Positions 1 to 6,142 of a DNA stretch of 7,698 nt are shown here, one piece after another. Under the pieces are notes generated by a model. The model was not told the DNA's origin. It worked only from the letters and a program-made list of their open reading frames with translations, and ran no database searches. The first letter of the stretch is position 1, and every line of letters starts with the position of its first letter. The position numbers were made by a program, and so were the translations under genes. The stretch is taken from NCBI GenBank assembly GCA_018659505.1, contig JABJMI010000844.1, positions 1 to 7,698 on the forward strand. The letters run 5' to 3'. The stretch is from Planctomicrobium sp. (GTDB taxonomy: Bacteria; Planctomycetota; Planctomycetia; Planctomycetales; Planctomycetaceae).

Positions 1-3000
1 CGTCTTTTCCCATTTCGTTAAGAGCAGTCCAGCCGAGGTATCGCTGTGTCATATTTGGCGATGACAGAGCTTGAACCGCACCTTCGGGTGTCGAAAGATC
101 AATTTTAGTTGTGTGATACTTGTTACTAAGATCAGAGGACTTAGGAACGACACGAAAAATTCGACCACGTTTCGCATCTTGCATGCGATGCCCGCCGACT
201 CCTGGATCGTACCAGTCTGCAACAAGAATCGATCCATCGGGAGCGACACAAACATCCGCAGGGCGGAACCATTTATTGGCTGCTCCATCGAGAATATCGA
301 CGACCTCAGCAGTGTAGCCAGCACCATCTCGCTTCGCGATGTAAGCTCGGCAGATGTTTGGTCCGGCATCACAATGGATTGATTGACCACGGAAGATTTC
401 TGGCAGCAGGTTTCCTTCGTAGATGCAGATTCCGGTTGGGGCGCCTTGTCCGGTTTGTAGTAGATTCGGAACGACACCTGGGTCGTTCAAATGCCAGTGC
501 CGCAGCGGAATTTCTTCTTCCCATCCAGTGCGCTGATCTTTCCATCCAGCTCCTGTGAACTCATCTTTGTAACCGTAGTTCCCGTATTCCATCACATAGT
601 TAATACGGACTCCACGGTTGCCGTCGTCATCGTTGTCTGATTGCCAGATTGTTCCGAAAGAATCAACACAGGCTTCCCAGTTATTACGGAAGTTCCAGCC
701 GAGTGTTTCGAATTCGTTGCCATCCATATTACAGCGGAAGACCATTCCTTCCTGGTAAGGTTGGCGCGAGTCATTCACATCGTTGCCAGCCATGTCGATG
801 ATTGGTTTGCCGTCTTTATCTTTGATCTGTTTGCCAGCATTACCGAAGTTGAAATAAAACTTCCCGTCTGGTCCAAAGTGGAAAGCATGAATTCCATGGT
901 CATGTTGTGTGCCAGCGATTCCAGTGAAGAGAAGTTCCTTGCTGTCCGCTTTGAGATCGCCATCCTTATCGGTGAGGTAAAAGACGGAATCTCCAGCGGA
1001 AACCAATGCTCTGAGACTCTTTCCATCGACTGCTGGGAGAATCAAAATCCCATGGGCGGAGTCGACATCGTGACCTTGATAGAAGACGGTCGATTTGTCG
1101 GCTTTGGCGTCTCCATCGGTATCTTCGAGAACAAGAATTCGGTCGCCTTCTTCACGATCACCGATGATGTCTTTGTTTCTAAAGGAACGGTAGTTAATCG
1201 CTTCACAAACCCAGACGCGTCCCAGATGATCGATATCAATCGATGCCGGATTCGACATCATCGGTTCTGAAGCGAAAAGAGTCGCAGTCAATTCTTCGTG
1301 AACTTTTAACTGTTCGACTGCATCTTCGGATTCATGACTCGCAGTCGTCGCTGAGTTTGCGCCGGTGCTATTTACTGCAATAAACGAAGCACTTGGTCTT
1401 TCAGTAAACACGTGGAATTGAACACTGGAAGAGCCACCGCCAGCTTGATCGGTGCCTCCGTTATCGAGTCCACCGCGAGCTTTGAATTTTGTGTACGAAT
1501 GTCCTTTGGGAAGATCAATCTCAATGATCGAGTTAGCATGAACTCCAATACCATAGGCAACCGGTTTGCCAGCGATTTTCAGGTCTCCACCGCCTGCATT
1601 TTTACCAACTTGTACCTTGCCAAAGTCGCTGATGGCAGAAACCCATTTGAACTCCGTCAGCTTCTTTTCTTGATCTCCGTGGACAAGTCTCGGTTCTGCC
1701 CAGTCTGCCCAATCGCAGCTATAGCCATTTCCACCATCGGTGACCACGAGAAATAACTTCGCTGCACCTTTAATGTCGGCTTCAATTGCTTCACTGTGTC
1801 CGGCTGTTTGGGGTGTGATGACTTTGGTAGAAGCGGCAGGCTTTGTCGCTTTGCCTGTCGCTGCGGACTTCTTATTTGCATTCGGCTTCTTTTCGTTTTT
1901 CTTCTCACCTGGTTTGGGATAGTCCTGATTCGCATCGAGCTCTGCTTGAGTCGGTGTTGGTGAATTGACTCCCTCGGCAGGGACTTCGGTATTTGCCGTC
2001 CACAAGATTGCATTCAAGACAAGTTTGCGGAAGTTGTCATCTTGCCAATTCTTATGGAAGTGACCACCGGTGAAACCGAAACCGCGACCTTTGTTGTCTG
2101 GTCGCTCATAAGCCCAGGCAACGTGTTGCGACTCTTTTCGTTCCATGACAGCAGCACGGACATGTGGATTTCCTGAATGCGCGCCATCGGGGCGATTCAA
2201 AGTCTCACGAGGTGGGAGTTGCGTCAAAATGGGGGTGACACCTTTCATCTCCGGAACAAACCGCATGTGGTAATACCATTCGTCGTTAATTTCGAATGGT
2301 CCAACACCACTGGTAATCGGGTGCTCTGGAAGATCGGAGAACTTAGGAGTCCAATGTGGATTGACAGACCAGTTGGGCTCGAAGTAGCCGCCGATCCATT
2401 TCATGAAGTGTTTGCCCGGCTCACCAATCGTCGTTTCAACAGCATAGTGAATGCAAACAAGTCCGACTCCTCTCTCATCAACCAAAGCTTGGAACTGATC
2501 GAGGTTGTTATTGAGGTAGTGTCTTCCGCCCCCATCACAGTAAGAGACGACTGTATCGGCATTATCAAAAGCTGTCGGATCTTTAGGCCACCCATTGGTG
2601 TAAACAGTTGAAACGATCTTTGCGTCTGACTCACCTAACTTCTTCGCAAGAAGTTTACAGCCGGCATTATGCTCGTGAGAGAAGTAACCATGACTCGGTG
2701 TGCCAGCGACAAAGACGACTTTCTTGTACCCATTTTCTAATGGGAATCTTTTCAGGCGAAGGTTTTTGAATTCAATCTTCATCGGTGGACCGGTGTGCAA
2801 TTGAAGTGCAAGAATCCCTGCACGGTCGAGACCTTTAGGATCGTTATCGATGACATCGGCAGTGACATGACCATTGATCTTCAGCGTGATGTGATTACCC
2901 CGCGCCGAGATAGAGTATTCATTCCACTCATCGATGTTAATGTTCTTGAAGAGGTCGTCAGCACTCGCTACTTGTTCCGGTTTGATTTCGCCAGCTTCGT

Positions 3001-3451
3001 TGATGACGGACTTCTGTCCACGTTTCGCCAATGGCCCGCGACCTGTCGCTTCGTCATACAGAGAACCGATCCAAGTCCCAGCACGATCGATGTCAGCCTG
3101 ATAGCCGATGACGTGACCATCTTCGCGTTGAGTTCCACGAAATTGAATGCCGCTGTTCGCCTTCTCGGATCCAGAAATTCGGAACTGAAATCGCAATTCA
3201 AAGTCATCGATTTCACCCTGATCCCAGACTAGGAAAGTATTCTTGTCGAGCGGTTTCGCTTCAGATGTCTCGCCAACAATCGCTCCATCTTTCACTTGCC
3301 AGTAGCCATCGATTCCTTTCCAGCCACTCAAATTTTCGCCATTGAAGATCGGTTGAAATCCATTTTCATTCGCTGCGTTAGTATCTTGAGCTGTGACAGT
3401 CGCTGCCGTCAGGCTGCAAAATACTAAACTCCATAACAATTTCCGCTGCAT
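1..3451 (-). CDS. Secreted multidomain PVC-type dehydrogenase: DUF1080 + ThuA + NPCBM + dehydrogenase N-terminal module (3' partial)
   Basis: The minus-strand frame is open from 3451 to the left edge: 1150 codons and no stop, so the C-terminus lies outside. Residues 1-21 form a Sec signal peptide (MQRK, hydrophobic core, probable cleavage at VTA|QD). Residues about 32-232 resemble DUF1080 (3-keto-disaccharide hydrolase, concanavalin-like fold), with FQPIFNGENLSGWKG at the start and IQFRGTQ inside. Residues about 243-485 are ThuA-like (VVFVAGTPSHGYFSHEH, GLVCIHYAVE, GFTGGHFHKNW). A Lys/Ala/Pro-rich linker follows at about 509-554. Residues about 560-685 look like NPCBM (GNGYSCDWADW, YGIGVHANS). 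From about 708 onward the sequence matches the PVC dehydrogenase N-terminal module, a beta-propeller-like fold (ASEPMMSNPASIDIDHLGRV, SDNDDDGNRG). Family members usually continue into HEAT repeats and a CxxCH cytochrome domain; no CxxCH occurs in the visible part. Inferred role: periplasmic sugar oxidation or degradation. An in-frame ATG at 3463 is an alternative start; 3451 is preferred because a TGAGG lies just upstream. Domain calls are confident, substrate unknown. Confidence 0.93.
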   Translation of the reverse strand, partial: MQRKLLWSLVFCSLTAATVTAQDTNAANENGFQPIFNGENLSGWKGIDGYWQVKDGAIVGETSEAKPLDKNTFLVWDQGEIDDFELRFQFRISGSEKANSGIQFRGTQREDGHVIGYQADIDRAGTWIGSLYDEATGRGPLAKRGQKSVINEAGEIKPEQVASADDLFKNINIDEWNEYSISARGNHITLKINGHVTADVIDNDPKGLDRAGILALQLHTGPPMKIEFKNLRLKRFPLENGYKKVVFVAGTPSHGYFSHEHNAGCKLLAKKLGESDAKIVSTVYTNGWPKDPTAFDNADTVVSYCDGGGRHYLNNNLDQFQALVDERGVGLVCIHYAVETTIGEPGKHFMKWIGGYFEPNWSVNPHWTPKFSDLPEHPITSGVGPFEINDEWYYHMRFVPEMKGVTPILTQLPPRETLNRPDGAHSGNPHVRAAVMERKESQHVAWAYERPDNKGRGFGFTGGHFHKNWQDDNFRKLVLNAILWTANTEVPAEGVNSPTPTQAELDANQDYPKPGEKKNEKKPNANKKSAATGKATKPAASTKVITPQTAGHSEAIEADIKGAAKLFLVVTDGGNGYSCDWADWAEPRLVHGDQEKKLTEFKWVSAISDFGKVQVGKNAGGGDLKIAGKPVAYGIGVHANSIIEIDLPKGHSYTKFKARGGLDNGGTDQAGGGSSSVQFHVFTERPSASFIAVNSTGANSATTASHESEDAVEQLKVHEELTATLFASEPMMSNPASIDIDHLGRVWVCEAINYRSFRNKDIIGDREEGDRILVLEDTDGDAKADKSTVFYQGHDVDSAHGILILPAVDGKSLRALVSAGDSVFYLTDKDGDLKADSKELLFTGIAGTQHDHGIHAFHFGPDGKFYFNFGNAGKQIKDKDGKPIIDMAGNDVNDSRQPYQEGMVFRCNMDGNEFETLGWNFRNNWEACVDSFGTIWQSDNDDDGNRGVRINYVMEYGNYGYKDEFTGAGWKDQRTGWEEEIPLRHWHLNDPGVVPNLLQTGQGAPTGICIYEGNLLPEIFRGQSIHCDAGPNICRAYIAKRDGAGYTAEVVDILDGAANKWFRPADVCVAPDGSILVADWYDPGVGGHRMQDAKRGRIFRVVPKSSDLSNKYHTTKIDLSTPEGAVQALSSPNMTQRYLGWTALNEMGKD

Positions 3452-3480
3452 CGATAACCTCATTTGATATTGTGAGTGTT

Positions 3481-3499
3481 AACAAGGGTTGCCCTTGTT
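3481..3499. promoter_or_regulatory. Perfect 8-bp inverted repeat upstream of the multidomain gene
   Basis: Arms AACAAGGG (3481-3488) and CCCTTGTT (3492-3499) are perfect inverted copies around a 3-base TTG spacer. The dyad lies 30 bp upstream of the preferred minus-strand start at 3451. It could be an operator or a hairpin in the 5' leader. A weak AT-rich -10-like TAATAT lies just beyond it on the minus strand, near 3502-3507, without a recognisable -35, so the promoter itself is not established. Confidence 0.45.
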
Positions 3500-3683
3500 G
3501 AATATTAACTAGGTGAAAGAAGATCAGATTCTCTTGATGCTTCATTCTAGAGAACGCACACAAGCTGCGCCTACTGGTCGGAAAAGAAAGATTTCGATCG
3601 ATTTGATGTTCTTTTCTCTTGATGGATTTCAGACAATCGCAGTCCAAGCTCCCCCTGTGGCTGACCTTGTTGAGTACAGATTT

Positions 3684-3708
3684 GAATGTAACATGATATG
3701 TTACGTTC
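3684..3708. promoter_or_regulatory. 25-bp dyad upstream of the AI-2E-family gene
   Basis: The arms GAATGTAACAT (3684-3694) and ATGTTACGTTC (3698-3708) are inverted copies with one mismatch, around a GAT spacer. The inner 7 bp (GTAACAT/ATGTTAC) is perfect. The dyad ends 28 bp before the ATG at 3737, a suitable place for a repressor or activator site, or for a leader hairpin. A TTGAGT at 3670-3675 could serve as a poor -35 element, but no good -10 accompanies it. The rest of the 285-bp divergent intergenic region (3452-3736) shows no convincing gene. Confidence 0.45.
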
Positions 3709-3736
3709 TTCTTCACTTTGAAATATCGAACACGCC

Positions 3737-5176
3737 ATGACATTTATGCGTCGCAAAGTTTCACTTGCAGTTTTATTAGTCTTAATCATCGCTTTGGGAG
3801 TCACCTTCTTCAGGGTCGTGGCTCCATTCATATTGCCGCTCTTTTTGGCGGGCATGACTGCGGTCGTCTGTCAGCCATTGTTTCGGTACTTCCTAAAACG
3901 GACCAAAGACAAAATTACATGGGCTGCAGCGCTAACAACAGCTTCCATTATGGCGGCGATTCTCATTCCGCTAATCACCGGCATTCTGATCGCCATTCTT
4001 CAACTATACACATTCTCTTCCAGAGTTCTTGGAGATAATCGCTGGCATGTCATTTTTCGAACTCCAGCTGCCATCGCAGTCGAGGATCCAGGCGATGAAG
4101 AAATTGAAAAAGAAGCGGAAGAGTCAAGCACTGAGAAGCAAGTCGAAATTGAAACTGAAATTTTACCCGATGGCGAAGCAGCTGAAGTCATCACCACAAC
4201 CGATCCTGAAGCGACCGATGGAAACCAATCTGCGGAAATTGTCGTTTTCCCTGAAGGAGTCGATGAATCGACTGATCCCGAAGTCACAATGGAAGCTCAG
4301 CAGACGAAGACATTCCTTGAGGACGCAGTCAATTACACGAACAGTTGGCTTCCAAAAGAAATGCACAGTGATCCCAAGCATGTCGCGAAAGAACTTCGAG
4401 TTCGATTCGCCAAGACGTTGCACGATATCGGAGATCGTTCGATCGGTCGAACTGCCGGGACGACTTTTGGAATATTGACAGGCGTTGCCGGAACAATCAT
4501 CTCCGGAATGATCGGACTGATGATGTACGTCGTCGCGCTCTACTACTTCCTGGCAGACGGAACAACTTTACTACTGGCAACAGAAAAGCTGATTCCAGTC
4601 CATGCCAAATATCAGCGACAACTTCTGGAACAATTCTCTCTTGTTGTCCGCTCTGTCGTCTTGGCAACTTTCCTGGCAGCCTTCGCTCAAGGCGTCGCGA
4701 CGACCTTATCGCTATGGGTCTTTGGATTCGATCATCTAGTCGTTTTGTTGATTGTCGCTACCGTCTCTGCGCTCATTCCCATTGCTGGAACGTGGTTAGT
4801 CTGGTTGCCATGTGCGATTATTTTGTTTGCAGGCGGTCATTGGATTCAGGCCTCACTACTCACAATATATGGTGCTGTATTTGTGAGCTTTCTCGACAAT
4901 GTCGTCCGAACCTATGTTCTCAACAACGACACTAAACTGCATCCGCTGCTTGCCTTCATCAGCATCCTGGGTGGTCTTCAGGTGATGGGATTGTGGGGAG
5001 TCTTCATCGGTCCCATCGTCGCGTCATGTTTGCATGCGTTAGTGAATATCTTCAATCACGAGTTGCAGGAATTCTCCAAAGAGAAAGACGACCTGGAAGA
5101 GGATGCAGCCCCGAAAGCAATTGAAAGCGAACCGCCCTTGAAGACACCTGAGAGTTCACCAGCAGAGAAGGAGTAG
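3737..5176 (+). CDS. AI-2E/PerM-family (DUF20) transporter-like membrane protein
   Basis: Complete gene of 479 residues. Hydrophobic segments lie at about 8-28, 30-50, 62-92, 241-275, 306-330, 333-358, 359-390 and 401-440, matching the roughly eight-helix plan of this family. Signature stretches are FLADG (281-285), IPIAGTWLVWLP (347-358), SFLDNVVRTYVL (384-395) and the conserved C-terminal LHPLLAFISILGG and GVFIGPIV (401-428). The family includes proteins described as AI-2 exporters and others linked to ion or proton exchange, so the substrate cannot be assigned. Residues about 116-190, between helix 3 and the amphipathic region, form a strongly acidic, low-complexity insert that is longer than usual for the family. 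The tail after about 445 is also charged (Glu, Lys, Pro). The start is ATG 3737; an ATG at 3746 is possible, and neither has a clear Shine-Dalgarno. It is divergent from the multidomain dehydrogenase gene and convergent with the small gene at 5585. Confidence 0.93.
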   Translation: MTFMRRKVSLAVLLVLIIALGVTFFRVVAPFILPLFLAGMTAVVCQPLFRYFLKRTKDKITWAAALTTASIMAAILIPLITGILIAILQLYTFSSRVLGDNRWHVIFRTPAAIAVEDPGDEEIEKEAEESSTEKQVEIETEILPDGEAAEVITTTDPEATDGNQSAEIVVFPEGVDESTDPEVTMEAQQTKTFLEDAVNYTNSWLPKEMHSDPKHVAKELRVRFAKTLHDIGDRSIGRTAGTTFGILTGVAGTIISGMIGLMMYVVALYYFLADGTTLLLATEKLIPVHAKYQRQLLEQFSLVVRSVVLATFLAAFAQGVATTLSLWVFGFDHLVVLLIVATVSALIPIAGTWLVWLPCAIILFAGGHWIQASLLTIYGAVFVSFLDNVVRTYVLNNDTKLHPLLAFISILGGLQVMGLWGVFIGPIVASCLHALVNIFNHELQEFSKEKDDLEEDAAPKAIESEPPLKTPESSPAEKE

Positions 5177-5212
5177 AGATTTAGGTGAGGTTGTAAGAGA
5201 TGCGAAATAAAA

Positions 5213-5247
5213 TTTCACCACGGAGACGCAGATGCACGGAGAAAAAA
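5213..5247. repeat. CACGGAGA-type dispersed intergenic repeat
   Basis: Two exact copies of CACGGAGA (5219-5226 and 5235-5242) sit 16 bp apart, preceded by TTTCAC and followed by an A-run. From memory, sequences of the form 'TTTCACCACGGAGACGCAGAG...' recur between genes in many planctomycete and other bacterial genomes; this cannot be confirmed here. The internal GACGCAGATG (5225-5234) occurs again exactly at 5294-5303, inside the neighbouring repeat element, which links the two. Confidence 0.6.
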
Positions 5248-5282
5248 GTACAGGGAAGGGGATTATCGGAAGTCATTTTTTT

Positions 5283-5431
5283 GAACGCGGATCGACGCAG
5301 ATGAAGCGGATTACCGAAGATAAAAATGAGGACAGAAATTTCCCCACTGAATTGCATGAATCAATACACTTCTGAACTGACTCCAAAATCACGGCAATTT
5401 GATCTGCCTAAATCTTCGGGTATCCGCGTTC
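5283..5431. repeat. 149-bp element with inverted arrays of 10-bp GCGGAT-like units
   Basis: The left array on the plus strand has four units in tandem: GAACGCGGAT (5283-5292), CGACGCAGAT (5293-5302), GAAGCGGAT (5303-5311) and TACCGAAGAT (5312-5321). The right array on the minus strand has three: GAACGCGGAT (5431-5422), ACCCGAAGAT (5421-5412) and TTAGGCAGAT (5411-5402). The two arrays point toward each other across an 80-bp AT-rich core (5322-5401). The outermost units are perfect 10-bp inverted copies, and CCGAAGAT/ATCTTCGG (5314-5321 and 5412-5419) is a second perfect inverted pair. The layout resembles a small non-coding mobile or REP/MITE-like element; the class is inferred. Confidence 0.6.
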
Positions 5432-5520
5432 TAAATCAGATTCATAATCGAGATTGTACTCTGAGGGCGACTCAGTAAATTTATTACCCTCGTCAGAATG
5501 ATCATTGAGTGAGTTCTTCG

Positions 5521-5536
5521 TGCAGATAGATCTGCA
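5521..5536. promoter_or_regulatory. 16-bp palindrome TGCAGAT-AG-ATCTGCA
   Basis: Two perfect 7-bp inverted arms are separated by two bases. It lies between convergent genes, about 50 bp past the stop of the small minus-strand gene, where an operator is not expected. It could form a 6-bp stem in RNA from either strand, but no T-run follows. Function unknown. Confidence 0.3.
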
Positions 5537-5562
5537 ACCACAGTAAATGGTCAGCGAAATTT

Positions 5563-5584
5563 AGAGATTGACTGATTGATCTCT
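5563..5584 (-). terminator. Weak hairpin directly after the small minus-strand gene
   Basis: AGAGAT (5563-5568) and ATCTCT (5579-5584) are a perfect 6-bp inverted pair with a 10-base loop, abutting the stop codon at 5585-5587. On the minus strand the stem is followed by AAATTTCGC rather than a T-run. The stem is AT-rich, so it is a weak candidate for termination or transcript-end protection. Confidence 0.25.
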
Positions 5585-5956
5585 TCAATCTTGCCCGTGC
5601 ATTTGCCTTGGCGGATATCCGTGCCAGACGAGTGGTTTTGCGATCTTGTCTGTTTCTTTTGTTTCGAGTGCTTTGAGGACGTCTAGAACTGTTCGATTTC
5701 TTGCGAGTTCGTTTCCAAGTTTCTTGAGAACATCACCGGGCACATTGATTCCACCCCCGCCAACACCACTTTCGAGATGTTTCCCCTTTTGATCGAAGAC
5801 AGCCCAGTAGACTGTTCGTTTGTGATGTTTTGCACCGTCACGTGCCTTCTCTGCGCTGCCGCCTTTTACGCGTTGACCAGAGACCTGATACAGGTCTCGC
5901 CGTTCGAAGATAACAGCGATGATATTCCAGTCTTTTCCACCGAAGAGTCCAAACAT
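5585..5956 (-). CDS. Small hypothetical protein (123 aa, possibly 135 aa)
   Basis: I do not recognise a named family. From ATG 5956 the protein begins MFGLFGGKDWNIIAVIFERR and is basic, soluble-looking and without a signal peptide or membrane span. Residues about 27-48 are rich in Lys/Arg/His (KGGSAEKARDGAKHHKR). A YWAVFDQKGKHLESG stretch suggests beta strands, followed by a GVGGGGINVP turn, a helical segment (about 74-105) and a WHGYPPRQ motif near the C-terminus. An in-frame ATG at 5992 would add 12 residues (MQVNHLCLLDSN). I prefer 5956 because the extra stretch overlaps a perfect 13-bp palindrome and reads unlike the rest of the protein; neither start has a good Shine-Dalgarno. The gene lies 186 bp downstream of the TPR gene on the same strand and could share its transcript. 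It is probably real, given its compositional coherence and clean open frame; function unknown. Confidence 0.68.
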   Translation of the reverse strand: MFGLFGGKDWNIIAVIFERRDLYQVSGQRVKGGSAEKARDGAKHHKRTVYWAVFDQKGKHLESGVGGGGINVPGDVLKKLGNELARNRTVLDVLKALETKETDKIAKPLVWHGYPPRQMHGQD

Positions 5957-5975
5957 ATTCGAATCCAATAAGCAG

Positions 5976-5988
5976 AGGTGATTCACCT
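5976..5988. promoter_or_regulatory. 13-bp palindrome AGGTGA-T-TCACCT upstream of the small gene
   Basis: A perfect 6-bp dyad around one base, ending 19 bp before the preferred start at 5956. A further AGGTGAAT half-site occurs at 5999-6006. This spacing suits an operator for the small gene. If translation starts at 5992 instead, the dyad would be inside the coding region. Confidence 0.35.
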
Positions 5989-6096
5989 GCATGAAATTAG
6001 GTGAATAGTTTTCTTTCTAATCGGCATTGGAGTCGACAAGTCTTCAGCGGTCAATCGTCCGAGGTCATCGTCTCAGAGAAACTTTCCAGACAACGC

Positions 6097-6112
6097 CCCA
6101 AAAGGCTTTGGG
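6097..6112 (-). terminator. Possible weak terminator hairpin after the TPR gene
   Basis: CCCAAA (6097-6102) and TTTGGG (6107-6112) form a perfect 6-bp stem with a 4-base loop, about 30 bp beyond the stop of the TPR gene (6143-6145). On the minus strand it is followed by GCGTTGTCTGG, which is not a T-run, so an intrinsic terminator is doubtful. Confidence 0.25.
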
Positions 6113-6142
6113 AATCGAAAGAGGCTCAAGCATTTTGATGAT

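Larger units (their letters stand above)
5177..5584. other. 408-bp gene-free region between convergent genes, containing dispersed repeats
   Basis: This region separates the 3' ends of the AI-2E-family gene and the small minus-strand gene. I see no credible coding sequence in it. The left half (about 5213-5431) is made of repeat-like sequence described in separate entries. The right half (5432-5584) contains short dyads: CTGAG/CTCAG at 5461-5475, a perfect 10-bp palindrome AATGATCATT at 5497-5506, the 5521-5536 palindrome and a hairpin at 5563-5584. No classical GC-rich stem followed by a T-run is present for the plus-strand gene. Confidence 0.7.

Noticed and set aside
641..1270. Plus-strand open frame of 209 codons
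   Set aside because: It lies antisense to the dehydrogenase module, whose minus-strand protein is clearly conserved; the plus-strand translation shows no recognisable domain.
1657..2013. Minus-strand frame of 118 codons rich in Arg, Gln and Ser
   Set aside because: It is an alternative frame of the Lys/Ala/Pro linker and NPCBM region of the multidomain gene.
2177..3232. Plus-strand open frames of about 145 codons
   Set aside because: They are antisense to the DUF1080 and ThuA domains and have no coherent protein features.
1..3451. CxxCH heme-binding site in the visible part of the dehydrogenase
   Set aside because: I checked the translated cysteines and none fits CxxCH; the motif would be expected in the missing C-terminus.
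3513..3740. Possible 75-residue plus-strand gene in the divergent intergenic region
   Set aside because: It has a GTG start without a clear ribosome site, unremarkable composition, crosses the 3684-3708 dyad and overlaps the start of the AI-2E-family gene.
4029..4478. Plus-strand frame of 149 codons rich in Lys, Ser and Arg
   Set aside because: It is a shifted-frame shadow of the acidic insert of the AI-2E-family gene.
5283..5321. CRISPR array
   Set aside because: The repeated units are only 9-10 bp, adjoin with no spacers and are degenerate; there are no cas genes in the window.
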